From NCBI GenBank assembly GCA_020746875.1, contig JAGTJL010000009.1:1488001-1552000 (forward strand): a stretch of 64,000 nucleotides of DNA, given 5' to 3'. Source of the DNA: Rhexocercosporidium sp. MPI-PUGE-AT-0058. Lineage: Eukaryota > Ascomycota > Leotiomycetes > Helotiales. Below are positions 29,970 through 40,938 of the stretch, piece after piece (position 1 is the first letter of the stretch; every line of letters starts with the position of its first letter). A program made the position numbers and the translations under genes. Under the pieces are notes generated by a model. The model saw nothing but the letters and a program-made list of their open reading frames with translations. It was not told where the DNA came from and searched no databases.

Positions 29970-30670
29970 ATGGTTTCCGCCGCCAGACACGTTCCTATCG
30001 TGAAGAAGCGTATGTTCAACCTCGAAACCAATATTTGCGCCACGATGAGCTGGAGGATGAAGGATATGGGCTGACGAGTAGACATACAGGCACGAAGCGT
30101 TTCCATCGCCATCAGTCAGGTGAGAAAAGGAAAAACGGAATCCGACATCCAGGGGTGGTATGGCTGACTTGCGGATTCAATAGACACCTACAAATGTCTT
30201 GACGCCAGCTGGAGAAAGCCCAAGGGTATTGACAATCGTGTCCGAAGACGATTCAAGGGCCAAATGGTTATGCCATCGGTACGTGAAAGGAATGAACGAG
30301 GTTGATGGTGGACTTGGGAGTCAAAATCACAAATTGCCAAATTGGGGAGGCCATGAATATGAGGATGAGGGCTGATGAGATGATTAGATTGGTTTTGGAT
30401 CTAACAAGAAGACCCGCCACATGATGCCATCCGGACACAAGGCTTTCCTCGTCAACAACGTCCGTGATGTTGACCTTCTCCTCATGCACAATAAGACCTT
30501 CGCTGCTGAGTACGTTCTCCCAAAGGACACCCAAGGACCCTCAGGACTAACAAATATACAGGATTTCACACGCCGTTTCGTCGAGAAAGAGAATTGAGAT
30601 TGTTGCGCGCGCGAAGGAGCTCGGTGTCAAGGTTACCAACCCCAAGGCCAGAGTCACGGTTGAGGTTTAG
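29970..30670 (+). CDS. rpl32: 60S ribosomal protein L32 (eL32)
   Basis: A structural protein of the cytosolic large ribosomal subunit. Exons are 29970-30009, 30090-30119, 30184-30278, 30388-30509 and 30562-30670, giving 131 residues, the normal length. Splicing gives [23 protein letters not shown], then [69 protein letters not shown] and [12 protein letters not shown]. Four introns in under 400 coding bases, clustered near the start, are typical of fungal ribosomal protein genes. All junctions are GT-AG and the frame is continuous. Confidence 0.97.
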
Positions 30671-32024
30671 GCTGGTGGTTTTTTCGTTTGGGCACTTTGC
30701 ATGGGGAACACGGGATTGCGGGTTATCATGAGCACGAGCATTACAAAAATGTAGCACATGCTCCTCCGTCAACGAACTTTCAGCAACTTCTTTGTACCCA
30801 GGCCGATGTACTAGTGACAGTGATGTTCATTCAGGTTGTACGGATCCTCGCCAATAAGCAACAGTACACCTGGAGGGCCGGTCCTTCATTTTCGAAGTAG
30901 CTCTTGGATGATACGACTTGAAACAGTATTTAAGATCCCACCCCACAGTCCAGGAAGTTTGGAGATGTGAGGTTCTGCAAATGTCGAACACTTCGAAGGT
31001 CTATGCAACACTTTACAGAACACACGAGGCAAATTTCGCGAAACAAGTTGTCTTTCAAAATTGTTGTGCCAAGAGCAATCCATGGTCCGATCCTACTTCT
31101 CCAAATACATTCTACCTTATAGATATATATCTTGCGAGTCCGGCGTGACGGTGATCCTATTTATTTATTTGCTTTGCTCTGTTTTATAACCTACAGCTAT
31201 TCCGTTTGCAGGCACACCTGATAAAATAACTATCACAGTCTTACAATCGGCTTGTACCTACTTAAAAAATTATTTATTATTGGAGTGTACGCATCTCTAG
31301 AGCTTCAGTCCCTTTTCGGGGCGCCTGGCTACGTGTTGATGCTCCAACTTGATTGCGGCTCAAGTGCTGGCGGTCGCTGTTGCTCTCCTTGACAATCATG
31401 TTGCTCCTTTTCCGCATCTTGCACGCTACTTTTCAAGCACGCGTGATAGATATTTCCAACGACCGTGGCATCTTCTGGTGTTGCAGTCCTAGGGTTAAGT
31501 CAAGCAGATGTTATCGTCTTGACGTCTTCTCAACATCATTGCCTCTCGCCTGCGATTACTGCTAGCATCTTCAGCATGGTGGTATACTACCTAGTCTTGA
31601 AGTCAAGTGTGCTTATAAGATTAAAGAGACTCGACATCATTCTCTCTTACGTGCATTTAGGCTTAAAATCTTTAGCAGTGCTGTTATATCATCTAGTCTT
31701 GAGGCTACGGAATGTTTAGGAGGCTTTAGATACTCCGACAGCGTACCACACGATAGTTGCACACCCAAAATCATCATTAACATCTACATCATCCTGAATA
31801 GCTTCACAATAGCTTACCAGAGTCTCACCAGTCGAAATGGCAATGACTCTACCTGTAAAGCTACACAATGCTCTTCTCACTCTCATTCTTCTCTACATAC
31901 AACTTCATCTCAAACACATCTCTCGCTGCCTTCAAGGTGTCAATATCTCTTAACCTTTTCCAGTCATATCTCTTCACCGGACATTCATTCATCCAAGCGA
32001 GAAACAACAAAATACCTTCTCGAA
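30671..32024. other. Intergenic, no supported gene
   Basis: About 1.35 kb, AT-rich around 31140-31290. Two related snippets containing TA(C/T)(C/A)TAGTCTTGA lie at about 31588 and 31690. No gene is convincing. Confidence 0.4.
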
Positions 32025-33197
32025 ATGGCGCCCAACCTTTTCCTCTTCGCCAAAACCGCAGTCAGCCCCTGGAAATGGTGTTTGGTTCAACAGCCAGCCT
32101 CAAAGCTAGACAAAACACAACTATATTTCGGTCGAGAGCCAATCAAAGGAATCTACGCAATCTCCTCTAGAGGAAAACGGTACCTCGTCGCCATTAAACC
32201 CAATTGCAATGTGGACGTCGGCCGCATTTTCATGAGGAGGAATATTCCCGCGTGCGATGAAAGGAGCGAGCTCGCTAAAATTAATAACATCCCTATCCAA
32301 AATGTAAGTGTAGATGACCAGCCTCAACACTTACCCAGCCCTAGCGCTAGTGCTTTATTTCGCTACCAGAAGTTGATAGTGACTCACATTTTACAGACTA
32401 CGGTATATCTTCAATCTACGCAAAAAGCTGAAGATGGCACTAGGACTGGTACCCTCCAGGTCACGGTCACCGAGAAACCACGGGATTCAAGTCCCTCCAG
32501 CACCATTGCGTCAACAACTAGCCAAACTTGCTCGCAAACAGTCGTAACGACACCGAGAACGGTTATCAACACCAATTCAAGCTCCAGCTCGTCTATCTGC
32601 AATAAAAGCCCTATAATTCCCGTTAATAAGCCCATCAATAGCGTGGAATTCATTTTAAAGACCACGGGCGCCTTGCCTCGCCTGAAATCATCCTTCGGAA
32701 AAGACAGCCATCGATTCCGCCGACAAGCACGCTCACTAATGCGCTCATCAACAACGAGAATCAGCCAGATCGACCTCAACGGCTACCGCTTCCTCGCCAA
32801 GCCCCTCCAGGTAGAGTTCAACGATATCGTCGGCCGGTGGATGTTCAGCTCGGAAATCAGAACGAGGAGTATTGTCGCGCCGGTGTGTAAATCAATGAGG
32901 TGTATGAAACGCGATGTAAGTGCGTGTAGCAAAAGTCTTGGGCGAGAGATGTTTTGTCTTGATGATGGTATCTCGTGGGTTGTTGGGGGTGCGAGAAGGA
33001 AGGCTGCGTATAGAGAGGGGCAATGTTTGTTTATGGTTGATTGGAAGATGGACTGTATGAGGCGCCAGAATGTGCAGGAGCTGAGGGAGAGCGAGAAGTT
33101 GTTGGAGGAAATATGTGGGAAGGTTTTGGTTTCTGAGCAGGAGGAGGAGTACGTACCGTTGTTGAGGTATTTGGGGGTCGAGTTTGGGTATGCTTAG
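32025..33197 (+). CDS. Uncharacterised protein with Ser/Thr-rich middle
   Basis: I do not recognise it. ATG 32025 opens a frame of 390 codons. A good GTAAGT...TTTTACAG intron at 32304-32396 is exactly 93 nt and contains no stop, so the protein is 359 residues if it is removed and 390 if it is retained. The N-terminus has PWKWCLVQQ and GIYAISSRGKRYLVAIKPNC. The middle is Ser/Thr-rich (TSQTCSQTVVTT, NSSSSSS). The C-terminal part is more regular, with paired cysteines (VCKSMRCMKRD, CSKSLGREMFCLDD) and a helical acidic end (ESEKLLEEICGKVLVSEQEEE). Neither a signal peptide nor a membrane segment is clear. It lies alone between rpl32 and the Sec2-domain gene. Confidence 0.62.
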   Translation: MAPNLFLFAKTAVSPWKWCLVQQPASKLDKTQLYFGREPIKGIYAISSRGKRYLVAIKPNCNVDVGRIFMRRNIPACDERSELAKINNIPIQNVSVDDQPQHLPSPSASALFRYQKLIVTHILQTTVYLQSTQKAEDGTRTGTLQVTVTEKPRDSSPSSTIASTTSQTCSQTVVTTPRTVINTNSSSSSSICNKSPIIPVNKPINSVEFILKTTGALPRLKSSFGKDSHRFRRQARSLMRSSTTRISQIDLNGYRFLAKPLQVEFNDIVGRWMFSSEIRTRSIVAPVCKSMRCMKRDVSACSKSLGREMFCLDDGISWVVGGARRKAAYREGQCLFMVDWKMDCMRRQNVQELRESEKLLEEICGKVLVSEQEEEYVPLLRYLGVEFGYA

Positions 33198-34797
33198 AGT
33201 TGGATACGGGGGTGGTTCGCTTACTGGGTTGGAGACCTTGTGTAGCTGAGTGACCGAGGGCCTTCTTTCCTCCATTCCCATAAATGGGTAGCAGTTTTTA
33301 TTGAAGCCCAGGGATAGCCATTTCTTGTATCGTCGATCCAATTCACTGTACCATCAAGTCCATACTGGTCCTCTACTTCCTTTATATGCTGCAGGCCCCG
33401 ACAAGGTAGTAGTTCTGCTTACAGAGCGCATAGCAAGAAGTCTGTAAAGCAGGGAGATTCATATATTGAAACTGTGGCTTTGTTCCACCAGTGTGATGTT
33501 ACTCGTTTCTATGATGAAAGGGATATCGCAGACAGTAATGCGATATCTAGGATATTCACAATGCTCAGCTGCATCAACTGAGTGCAAATTTCATCCACCT
33601 GCTACCAGCACCACTTTTCCTCACACGACTCCGTGCACCTTGCGCACTGCTCCTAGTAGTCTCGACACAACACACAACACACACCACAGAAACACTTAAA
33701 CATCACGATTCTCTTCCATCGCTACAGCTCCTAGCACTTTTCTTAACGACCTCCTTTGAAAGCCTGGAAGTCACAGATCTAGTCCGTGTTAGCACCGCTA
33801 TTGTTATTGCACTATGTTCTTATCAGACCAGCGGCGTTCTTTTCCTTCGAGACCAAGACCAAAACCACTGACACAGTATGAATCTCTCCCACTAGTCTTG
33901 ATTTCGTTTTTAGAGGGGACATGAACAAAACTCTCTAAATTCTGCCTGGGGTTCGGTTACCAAACGTCTCCTACTATGTGGGCCAAGGAAGAATCATTGA
34001 ATAGGTAAGTAACACCGAAAATACCCAAGGTAGGTAAAGATATAAACAGAACCTCCCTAGATCCCCGAAGAGGACAATGCCGAGGTTAAGACTACGCCGT
34101 AAAGAAAAAGGGGCTGTCACAGAGCAAAGGCAATAGATATAATTTGAATAGAGGCTCACGCAACATCTAAATGACACCAGGCAATGGAACAACAAAAAGA
34201 AGACTACAAAGAAACTCATCGACACCGCATCGCCTTCAGGAAGATACGGAAGTACTTCCGAGCTGCACCCTTTCAGGGCTGAGATAGAGTTTCAGCGGCC
34301 ATAATGCACCTTCCCACGCTTACAGTAAAGAATGACACAGCAGGTTTATGAGCCCGCGCCGCTTCGTCCGCCGTATCTAAAATTAATGCCATACCTCAGA
34401 ACGAAGCAATGCCTTGACCAAGACCCACGATATCTGACGTTCTTTGTAATCACGCATAAATTTCCAGAGGACGGAATTAGCGCTGTCAGGGACACTCAGG
34501 GATTATTTGGCACTGACTGGCGCCGGCAAAGGAGATCATCGTGGCGCTGCTGCGCACAAGGGAGGCCAAGCCTAACCCATTACGACAACAAACCCGAGGA
34601 CACAGCACAGCACAGAACAGAACAGAGCAGAACAACTTGTCGCCCCTCACTCTTCGGCTTCAACTGGTTACGGATTTTCTGTTCCATTTCTTGCGAGAAT
34701 CAACGAGTGTACCAGCAACCGACGAAACGAGTAGCTGCGAGAATACTGTCGGGCGACTCTTCACTACTCCATACCTGTCACTGACCTTCGCTGTCTC
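33198..34797. other. Intergenic, no supported gene
   Basis: About 1.6 kb. A short CAGCACAGAACAGAA-type repeat lies at 34602-34632. The rest shows no coding signal that I trust. Confidence 0.4.
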
Positions 34798-35539
34798 ATG
34801 ACCACAGCACACGATCCCATGTCGACGACAATGACTTTGACGATGTCGCAGGCGCAAGGTTCTGCGTGCCCGAACTGCGGTGTCGGTCTTCCTGATCACT
34901 CGGCCATGGCTTTAGCTGCACAGAAGCAAATCGAAGATCTCCAAGCCCAAGTCCGCCTGCTAACACAGAAGGCCACGAATGCAGGTTTGTTCTACTCCTT
35001 TTACAATCTGCCACGGTCTCTTTCATGAGTTGGAGGGAAAAGCTAACGAGTCAACAGTCGACAGGTGGGCAGACTACGAAGACGAGATCCAAGAACTGAA
35101 AGCGCAGAACGCTCGAACATCTGAGGAAGCAGCTCGTGCAGAAGCTAGCAGCCCGAATCGATCCTCATATCTCCCTGTTCAAAATCGCCTCTCCTCGTTC
35201 TTAACTCGCAAATCTACACCGAATCTGAAGAATCCCGCTCCACCGAATACGCCTTCAGCTACGGATCTAGCAGCTGCTCTGACAAGGGAACAGGCGCTAC
35301 GGCAGGCTGCAGATAGGAAACTTGACGAGGCAAGTGGAGAGCTGGAAGAGCTGAGCGCGCAGTTATTCATGCAGGCCAATGAGATGGTTGCGACGGAGCG
35401 GAAAGCACGCGCGAAACTGGAAGAACGAGTTGCGGTCCTGGAAAGCAGGGATGGGGAGAAGAGGAAGCGGTTGGAAAGGCTGGAGGGAGCGGTTGCGAGG
35501 ATCGAGAGGGTTAGAGGATTGCTTGCGCCAGGGAGATGA
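34798..35539 (+). CDS. Sec2-type Rab GEF domain protein
   Basis: The Sec2 coiled coil catalyses GDP/GTP exchange on Sec4/Rab8 GTPases in polarised exocytosis. Exons are 34798-34984 and 35058-35539, giving 222 residues. An N-terminal CPNCG pair is followed by a coiled coil, QIEDLQAQVRLLTQKATNA-VDRWADYEDEIQ. The linker is Ser/Pro-rich (RLSSFLTRKSTPNLK). A second coiled coil contains ALRQAADRKLDEASGELEEL and SAQLFMQANEMVATERK; the FMQANEMVATERK-like stretch is a hallmark of the Sec2/Rabin8 GEF core. It is much shorter than yeast Sec2 (about 760 residues), so it keeps the GEF domain without the long C-terminal localisation region. Confidence 0.85.
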
Positions 35540-35783
35540 GAGGGTTCGACATTTTGAGACGGACACTTTTACAAGCAGGCCATGTGGCCATATACAGAGA
35601 TTGGTTAAGGGCGGTGTGAGGAGATATGTTAGAATACGCACTTCTAGAGGAATGTGGAGGTTTCGACGACAGAAGCCAGATACGAATATGGGAGATACGC
35701 GCCCCGACACAGCAGGATACTTCCCGTCACAGTTTCGGTATCACGAGGCATCTCCTACCTTCGCCGAACTACCTACCATCACT

Positions 35784-35984
35784 ATGGAGGTCCCGGACTT
35801 CGAGCCCTGGATCAACGAGCTCTGGCGCGATTTCCTGATCGAGCCAACTCCCTACTTAGTAGCTTCAGCGATATCATACCTTGGTTTTGTATTACTCGTT
35901 TCGCGGTACTACAGCGCAGTTTGGCAGCTTACATGCTTCATATTTCGATTCGTTCCTTGGGATGAGGACCTTGGTTTGGACTAG
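35784..35984 (+). CDS. Small single-pass membrane protein, hypothetical
   Basis: A 66-residue ORF 245 bp downstream of the Sec2-domain gene on the same strand. After MEVPDFEPWINELWRDF it has one hydrophobic segment (about residues 22-40, YLVASAISYLGFVLLV) and a second aromatic, partly hydrophobic stretch (YYSAVWQLTCFIFRFVPW), then an acidic end. I do not recognise it. It could be a genuine small gene or chance coding potential in a 3' region. Confidence 0.38.
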   Translation: MEVPDFEPWINELWRDFLIEPTPYLVASAISYLGFVLLVSRYYSAVWQLTCFIFRFVPWDEDLGLD

Positions 35985-36346
35985 TGTATTGATTTTAATA
36001 TTCTTCTGCTGTAACAATAACACGCATGGGTTTTGGAGTTACTGTTTTTGCAAGGATGGATACCTGGATTGGATTAGCATGGTGGATTATGAGGCGTGGG
36101 AAGGGATGGATGGATGGAAATGATACCCGGTTCTTGTATATACTTACAGCACCAGTTTGAATGGATGAACTTCATGCTTTCAACGGTTACTTTCCAATGG
36201 CTAAGGTGGTATTATGGCTGGCTACTAGTCTCGCTATCGAAAATTCATCTAAGTGTCAACGATCTATCCTGGGCCCAAGCAAATGCACCATAACACCCTC
36301 AAGAAAACACCGAGAAACCATAGCAATTTTCAAATCGCCACACCGT
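35985..36346. other. Convergent 3' spacer
   Basis: About 360 bp before the fur1 stop. Nothing notable is seen. Confidence 0.4.
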
Positions 36347-37202
36347 CTACTTTCCAATCGTCAAGAACAACCTATCACCCACATCTCCCAACCCAGGCTT
36401 AATCATTCCACGCTCGGTAATCTCTCCATCAACCCCCGCAACCCAAATCTCGACACCCTCTGGCCATTCATTCGCCGCCTTCTGCAGACCAGGCAAAGCA
36501 CCCAAGATAGCAATCACAATGACTCTCTTGACACCCCATTCCTTGAGCGTCTGGATAGCAGCTGCACAGGTCCCACCCGTAGCAATGACGGGGTCGAGGA
36601 GGATGGCTAGTTCAGAGGCTCCTGAGTTTGGGGAGTCGGAGGGGGTGTTGGCTGCGGGGCGGTGGTAGGGGAGGTTGTTGTAGTATTCGACCGGTTCAAG
36701 GGTGGTGGGTTCGCGGAAGAGTCCTAGGTGGTGGACTGGAGCTGGGTTGGGGAGGAGGGTTTGGATTGCTTGAGTTGTGTTAGGTTGGTAGGATATAATA
36801 GAAGCGAGAATGGAAAGTTTAGGAAAGAGGAGAGTTACCATCTAGCATCCCTAACCCAGATCGGAGAATAGGTACTATGGAGATGGTCCCTGGGGATACA
36901 GTCGTCGTGGTGTATTCATATCCCAAGTGAGTTTTGGCCTGGAGAGTGGAATGTTAGTATTGTGGGGGTGGGGTACTGTACGCTGAACAGTGGAAATAGA
37001 TAGATATCTGTTGACTTACAGACTCGCCTTTCTTAGTAGTAAGACCAGCAGCAGTAGCTTCACACGCGACAATCAAAGAGATCTCATGAACCAACGCCTT
37101 CGTCTCCCTCGCATTCGCCGTGCTTTGACGAAGCTGTGAGAGCTTGGCTTGGAGACATGGATGCGTAGAGATGTGGACAGTGGGGGGTAAGTTGTAAGAC
37201 AT
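36347..37202 (-). CDS. fur1: Uracil phosphoribosyltransferase
   Basis: Salvages uracil with PRPP to UMP in the cytosol, and converts 5-fluorouracil to its toxic nucleotide. Exons are 37202-37020, 36938-36839 and 36768-36347, giving 234 residues. The start MSYNLPPTVHISTHP leads into the UPRT fold. Visible elements are GTISIVPILRSGLGMLD, EYYNNLP, the PRPP-binding loop LLDPVIATGGTCAAAI, and the uracil-binding end GDVGDRLFLT. An in-frame insertion rich in Pro/Ser/Asn (ANTPSDSPNSGAS) sits just before the PRPP loop, where most UPRTs have a short turn. The C-terminus is complete. Confidence 0.95.
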
Positions 37203-37619
37203 ATTGCTCGAGTGAAGGCCAAAAAGCAAAACAAACTATTGATTATTTTTCTAAAGATACTTTCTTCTTGTGGGAGAAATGAGAGGGGGATAATTCAGAC
37301 AGGAGAAATGGTTCCTGAGACTTGAAGACGGTGAGGTGGTGAGCCTCAAGTAGTTGTAGCCAGTCAAGAGTGGGTTCGAAGCTTCCCCCTGTTCGCAAAC
37401 ATTCCGGGGTCGGAAGCGGCCGATAGCCACTTATCGATATGGGAGTTCTGATTGGCCTGCTGTTTTCGATGTCATTGTTGACGTCGGCATGGATGGAGAT
37501 CTTTAGCTAACTTCGGCTTTCGAGGGGGAACGAGAATTCGATTATGACAATCGCAACACCATCAACAGTGAGAGGCGTCCATAGACTGCCAGGCGCCTAT
37601 CCTGGCGAGAACTTTTCTC
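37203..37619. promoter_or_regulatory. Divergent promoter of fur1 and fex
   Basis: 417 bp between the fur1 and fluoride-exporter starts. No gene is seen. Confidence 0.4.
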
Positions 37620-39320
37620 ATGATCAAAAGAGCAACATCGGATGAGATGGACGGTCGCGCTGCAGTGAAGCACAGCATGGCCAGCGAGACGGAATCCAAG
37701 GAAAAGCAAGAGTCGGAGAAGAAGGAGCTATACAATGCTGTAGATGATGAATCGAATCGTGCAGGACACCAGGGTGGATCGATACGGCTCCCAAGTCCGA
37801 ACTCGATTTCTATAACTCGAATCGGTGCAGAAGGAAGCAGCGAAGGGAATGTCTTGAAGGAAGCACAAAGCCAGGGTCTCGATCGATCAATATCGTGCGC
37901 ATCGCGCATATCTGCACGAAAATCACACGCTACCGCTCCCCGAAAATCGCAGAATCATTACGACGATCCAGATAATTATGTCAATCTAGATGAATTGGCT
38001 GGTCCCTCTCCGGTGGAAAATCCAGACGAAGGACAGCTGTACCAACACAGGTCCTTAGAAGGGACTAGAAATCAGGAACGAGTATATCGGAGGGGTGAAG
38101 AGATGCAGAAGAAGGCGTCAAGAGAACACCTCGACGAGGCCATGAAGGCAGAGCAGAAAGAAACACACAATATCTCGAAACTCGCCACTCAGATCTACGT
38201 TATTTCGTATCTGATTCTATTCTCTCTTCTTGGTACTCTGGCACGACTTGGTCTACAAGCCATTACATTCTATCCTGGTGCCCCGGTTATATTCAGTGAG
38301 CTATGGGCCAATTTTGGAGGAAGCCTTGTCATGGGATTCCTAAGTGAAGACCGGATGCTGTTCAGAAACGAATGGGGAACACCAACGTACCATCAGCAGA
38401 TACAAAAGGCGAAGAAGCGAAAGCAGGATGAAGAGACTGGCTCCGGTTCAGACCAATCGTTGGATTTGCAGGCGGCCAAGAAGGCACATGCGGCGACGAA
38501 GAAGACCATTCCTCTGTACATTGGTCTTGCGACTGGATTCTGTGGGTGCTTTACTTCTTTCTCATCCTTCATTCGAGACGTTTTTCTAGCGTTGTCAAAT
38601 GATCTTCCTACACCTCTCAATCACCCTACGGATTACAGGCCTATCACCACCAGTACGGAATCTACTGTGCCTAGGAATGGTGGGTATTCCTTTATGGCAT
38701 TGTTGGCAGTCATCATCATCACAGTTACGCTTTGCGTATCTGCTCTGCATATAGGAGCACATTTGGCCATTGCCTTGCAACCTTTCACGCCGAGTGTACC
38801 ATACAAGTTCTGCCGCAGGGTTCTAGACCCCATGGTAGTCTTCTTGGCTTGGGGATGTTGGCTAGGAGCCATAATCCTCGCCATCTTTCCACCAGACAGA
38901 AATTCTGCCCCTCCGGAAATCTGGCGTGGCCGCGCAGTCTTTTCGTTGGTTTTCGCTCCTCTTGGTTGCCTGGGACGCTTTTACGCCTCGCTCTACCTCA
39001 ATGGCAAGATCGCTTCATTTCCACTTGGGACGTTCGTCGTGAACATCTTTGGTACAGCAATTTTGGGAATGAGTTACGACTTGCAACATGTGCCTCTTGG
39101 AAGTGTCCTTGGCTGTCAGGTCTTACAAGGCATCGAAGATGGATTCTGTGGGTGCTTGACTACTGTCAGTACATGGGTTAGCGAGTTGAGTTCCTTGCGC
39201 AGGAGGCATTCCTATCAATACGGTGCAGCGAGCGTTGTTGTTGCGTTGTGCTTCATGATAGCTATCATGGGCAGTATGAGGTGGACGATAGGCTTCTCGG
39301 AAATACAATGTGTAAAATAG
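37620..39320 (+). CDS. fex1: FEX-type fluoride export channel (fused double CrcB)
   Basis: Plasma-membrane fluoride channel; eukaryotic FEX proteins fuse two CrcB/Fluc domains. It is intronless and 566 residues long. Residues 1-185 are polar and probably disordered. The first CrcB repeat (about 190-400) has LLGTLARLGLQ, WANFGGSLVMGF (N231) and GFCGCFTSFSSF with the Phe/Thr/Ser stretch of the fluoride path; a loop of about 50 charged residues separates these two elements. The second repeat has CLGRFYASL, VVNIFGTAILG and GFCGCLTTVSTWV. Several further hydrophobic helices are visible. Fungi with this protein tolerate environmental fluoride. Start 37620 is chosen as the first ATG; another lies at 37647. 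Confidence 0.95.
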   Translation: MIKRATSDEMDGRAAVKHSMASETESKEKQESEKKELYNAVDDESNRAGHQGGSIRLPSPNSISITRIGAEGSSEGNVLKEAQSQGLDRSISCASRISARKSHATAPRKSQNHYDDPDNYVNLDELAGPSPVENPDEGQLYQHRSLEGTRNQERVYRRGEEMQKKASREHLDEAMKAEQKETHNISKLATQIYVISYLILFSLLGTLARLGLQAITFYPGAPVIFSELWANFGGSLVMGFLSEDRMLFRNEWGTPTYHQQIQKAKKRKQDEETGSGSDQSLDLQAAKKAHAATKKTIPLYIGLATGFCGCFTSFSSFIRDVFLALSNDLPTPLNHPTDYRPITTSTESTVPRNGGYSFMALLAVIIITVTLCVSALHIGAHLAIALQPFTPSVPYKFCRRVLDPMVVFLAWGCWLGAIILAIFPPDRNSAPPEIWRGRAVFSLVFAPLGCLGRFYASLYLNGKIASFPLGTFVVNIFGTAILGMSYDLQHVPLGSVLGCQVLQGIEDGFCGCLTTVSTWVSELSSLRRRHSYQYGAASVVVALCFMIAIMGSMRWTIGFSEIQCVK

Positions 39321-40938
39321 TTACCGGGTATGTGACTAATCTAATGCTCAAAGCGCATTTCAGATAGAACCTGACAATGGCGTCTTTCCGTAGCGTCCAT
39401 GGTGCTTGAGATGTTGTGCTCTGGGATCTGTGTTCTCACATGAGCAGAAAGGCAGGCTGCCGCATCTCTTGTACTCGACCATTCGGGAGTGATAAGAAGG
39501 CCTTGCGTCAAATCCTGCTACCAGTTGGTACAAGCCTTCTCAAACAAGCATGCAGGTGTGCATAATTCAGGATTTCAGTTGTTGGTAGGCGTAGCCAGGA
39601 TTCGTTGGTTCGACAGGGCCAACGACCGCCCAACACGAGCAACAAACCACCAAGTGACCAACTTAGATTCGCCTTCCCCGCATCAATCCCCAAATGGCAG
39701 CTATCAAAGTCATACAAGGTATCGGCACCATGCAAGGCGATTTCGGTTAGATGTAAAGGTGGGTGGGTCACAGCAGCTTCTTCAGCTTCTTCCGCTTCGC
39801 ATTCATCCGACGTACAATTCTGCCAACAAGTCACGACGCACCCCTGCGCCTTTTGTGCCATTTAGCAAATATCCGAGCTTCGAGTCTATGATAGAGGGGA
39901 ACGATGCGTCGAGTTGAGATCACAAACACAAACCGAAGGACGTGGAATAAAATTGCTAGATTGTCATCTTTGTCCTGCCATAAAAGTCCACATGTCAGAC
40001 GATCGATCCATCGTCGGCCACGGATGATTCGTCGTATGTTGCCTCGCGCCGCCTCAACCTTCCCTCCTCCCCTAACAAGAGGATCGTCCGTGATAATCGG
40101 AAGGTGAATATCACGGACTACCTCGATATAGCAGCTCGCTCATCAGTTTAAAGTCATGCCAAGATGCCGAGCCGCCGAATCGCTGAATCGCTCCTCATCG
40201 GCCAACCACAAATCGTCTCGGCACGAGCAATCTGAACCCCACAAATCCTATTTCCACCTTCCTTTTTGTGCGAGGCAACACGGACATCCAGCATGGAGCC
40301 AGCAGGAGCGGAATCTGCAGAAATCTGCCCTGTTCTCAATGTGACCTGCCCATGCAAGTGGCCGTGCAAGACTTGCTTGGCAAATGCTTCGAAGGCTTCA
40401 GTTCGTTGGCAGAACTGCCCGGCTCACAGCAGCTCCATCCAGGTACCGACTGCCGCCCAATCTGCATGCTCTGTTTTCTCGGCCTCATCTAAGAGAAGCT
40501 CCCCCTCCCGTGTCTTGTATTATTGTAGGTACTTTTCTGTCCCTGCGAGTCGTGAAGCGGCCTCGGGGATTGTACAGCAAACTACCAGGTAGGCACTGTA
40601 CATACTGTACATGCTGTAGGTACGTCCTGACTCCCACTCCTCTCTTATCGGCTTGCCCCCTTACGGCAGATCTGCATACTCCGGGTCAATATTCCCTGCA
40701 CGAGCTGTCCCAGTTACGGTAGGTGCTTGTATCTCCTCAATCCAGGTAATTACTATTTTCTGCAGGCAGAATCATGGGCAGCTTGATAAGAGAGAAGCTT
40801 GCCCTGCCACTTCTGTCCTTCTTTTTTTCTGTTCCTACCTCCGTCCGCTCATTCATTTGTTTGGAAAAAAGTGTTTCTGGTGTTTGATCTAGAGAGAACT
40901 ATAGCTTCAATCGCTGTCTATAGTTGAGATCTTTCACC
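39321..40938. other. Intergenic, no supported gene
   Basis: About 1.6 kb upstream of the S28 peptidase gene. Short ORFs exist on both strands but none resembles a protein. 40580-40625 has a GTACATACTGTACATGCTGTAGGTAC-like dyad-rich stretch. Confidence 0.4.

Noticed and set aside
35379..35783. Plus-strand ORF beginning inside the Sec2-domain gene
   Set aside because: Its first part is a frame-shifted shadow of the Sec2 exon; only the downstream ATG at 35784 begins plausible coding sequence.
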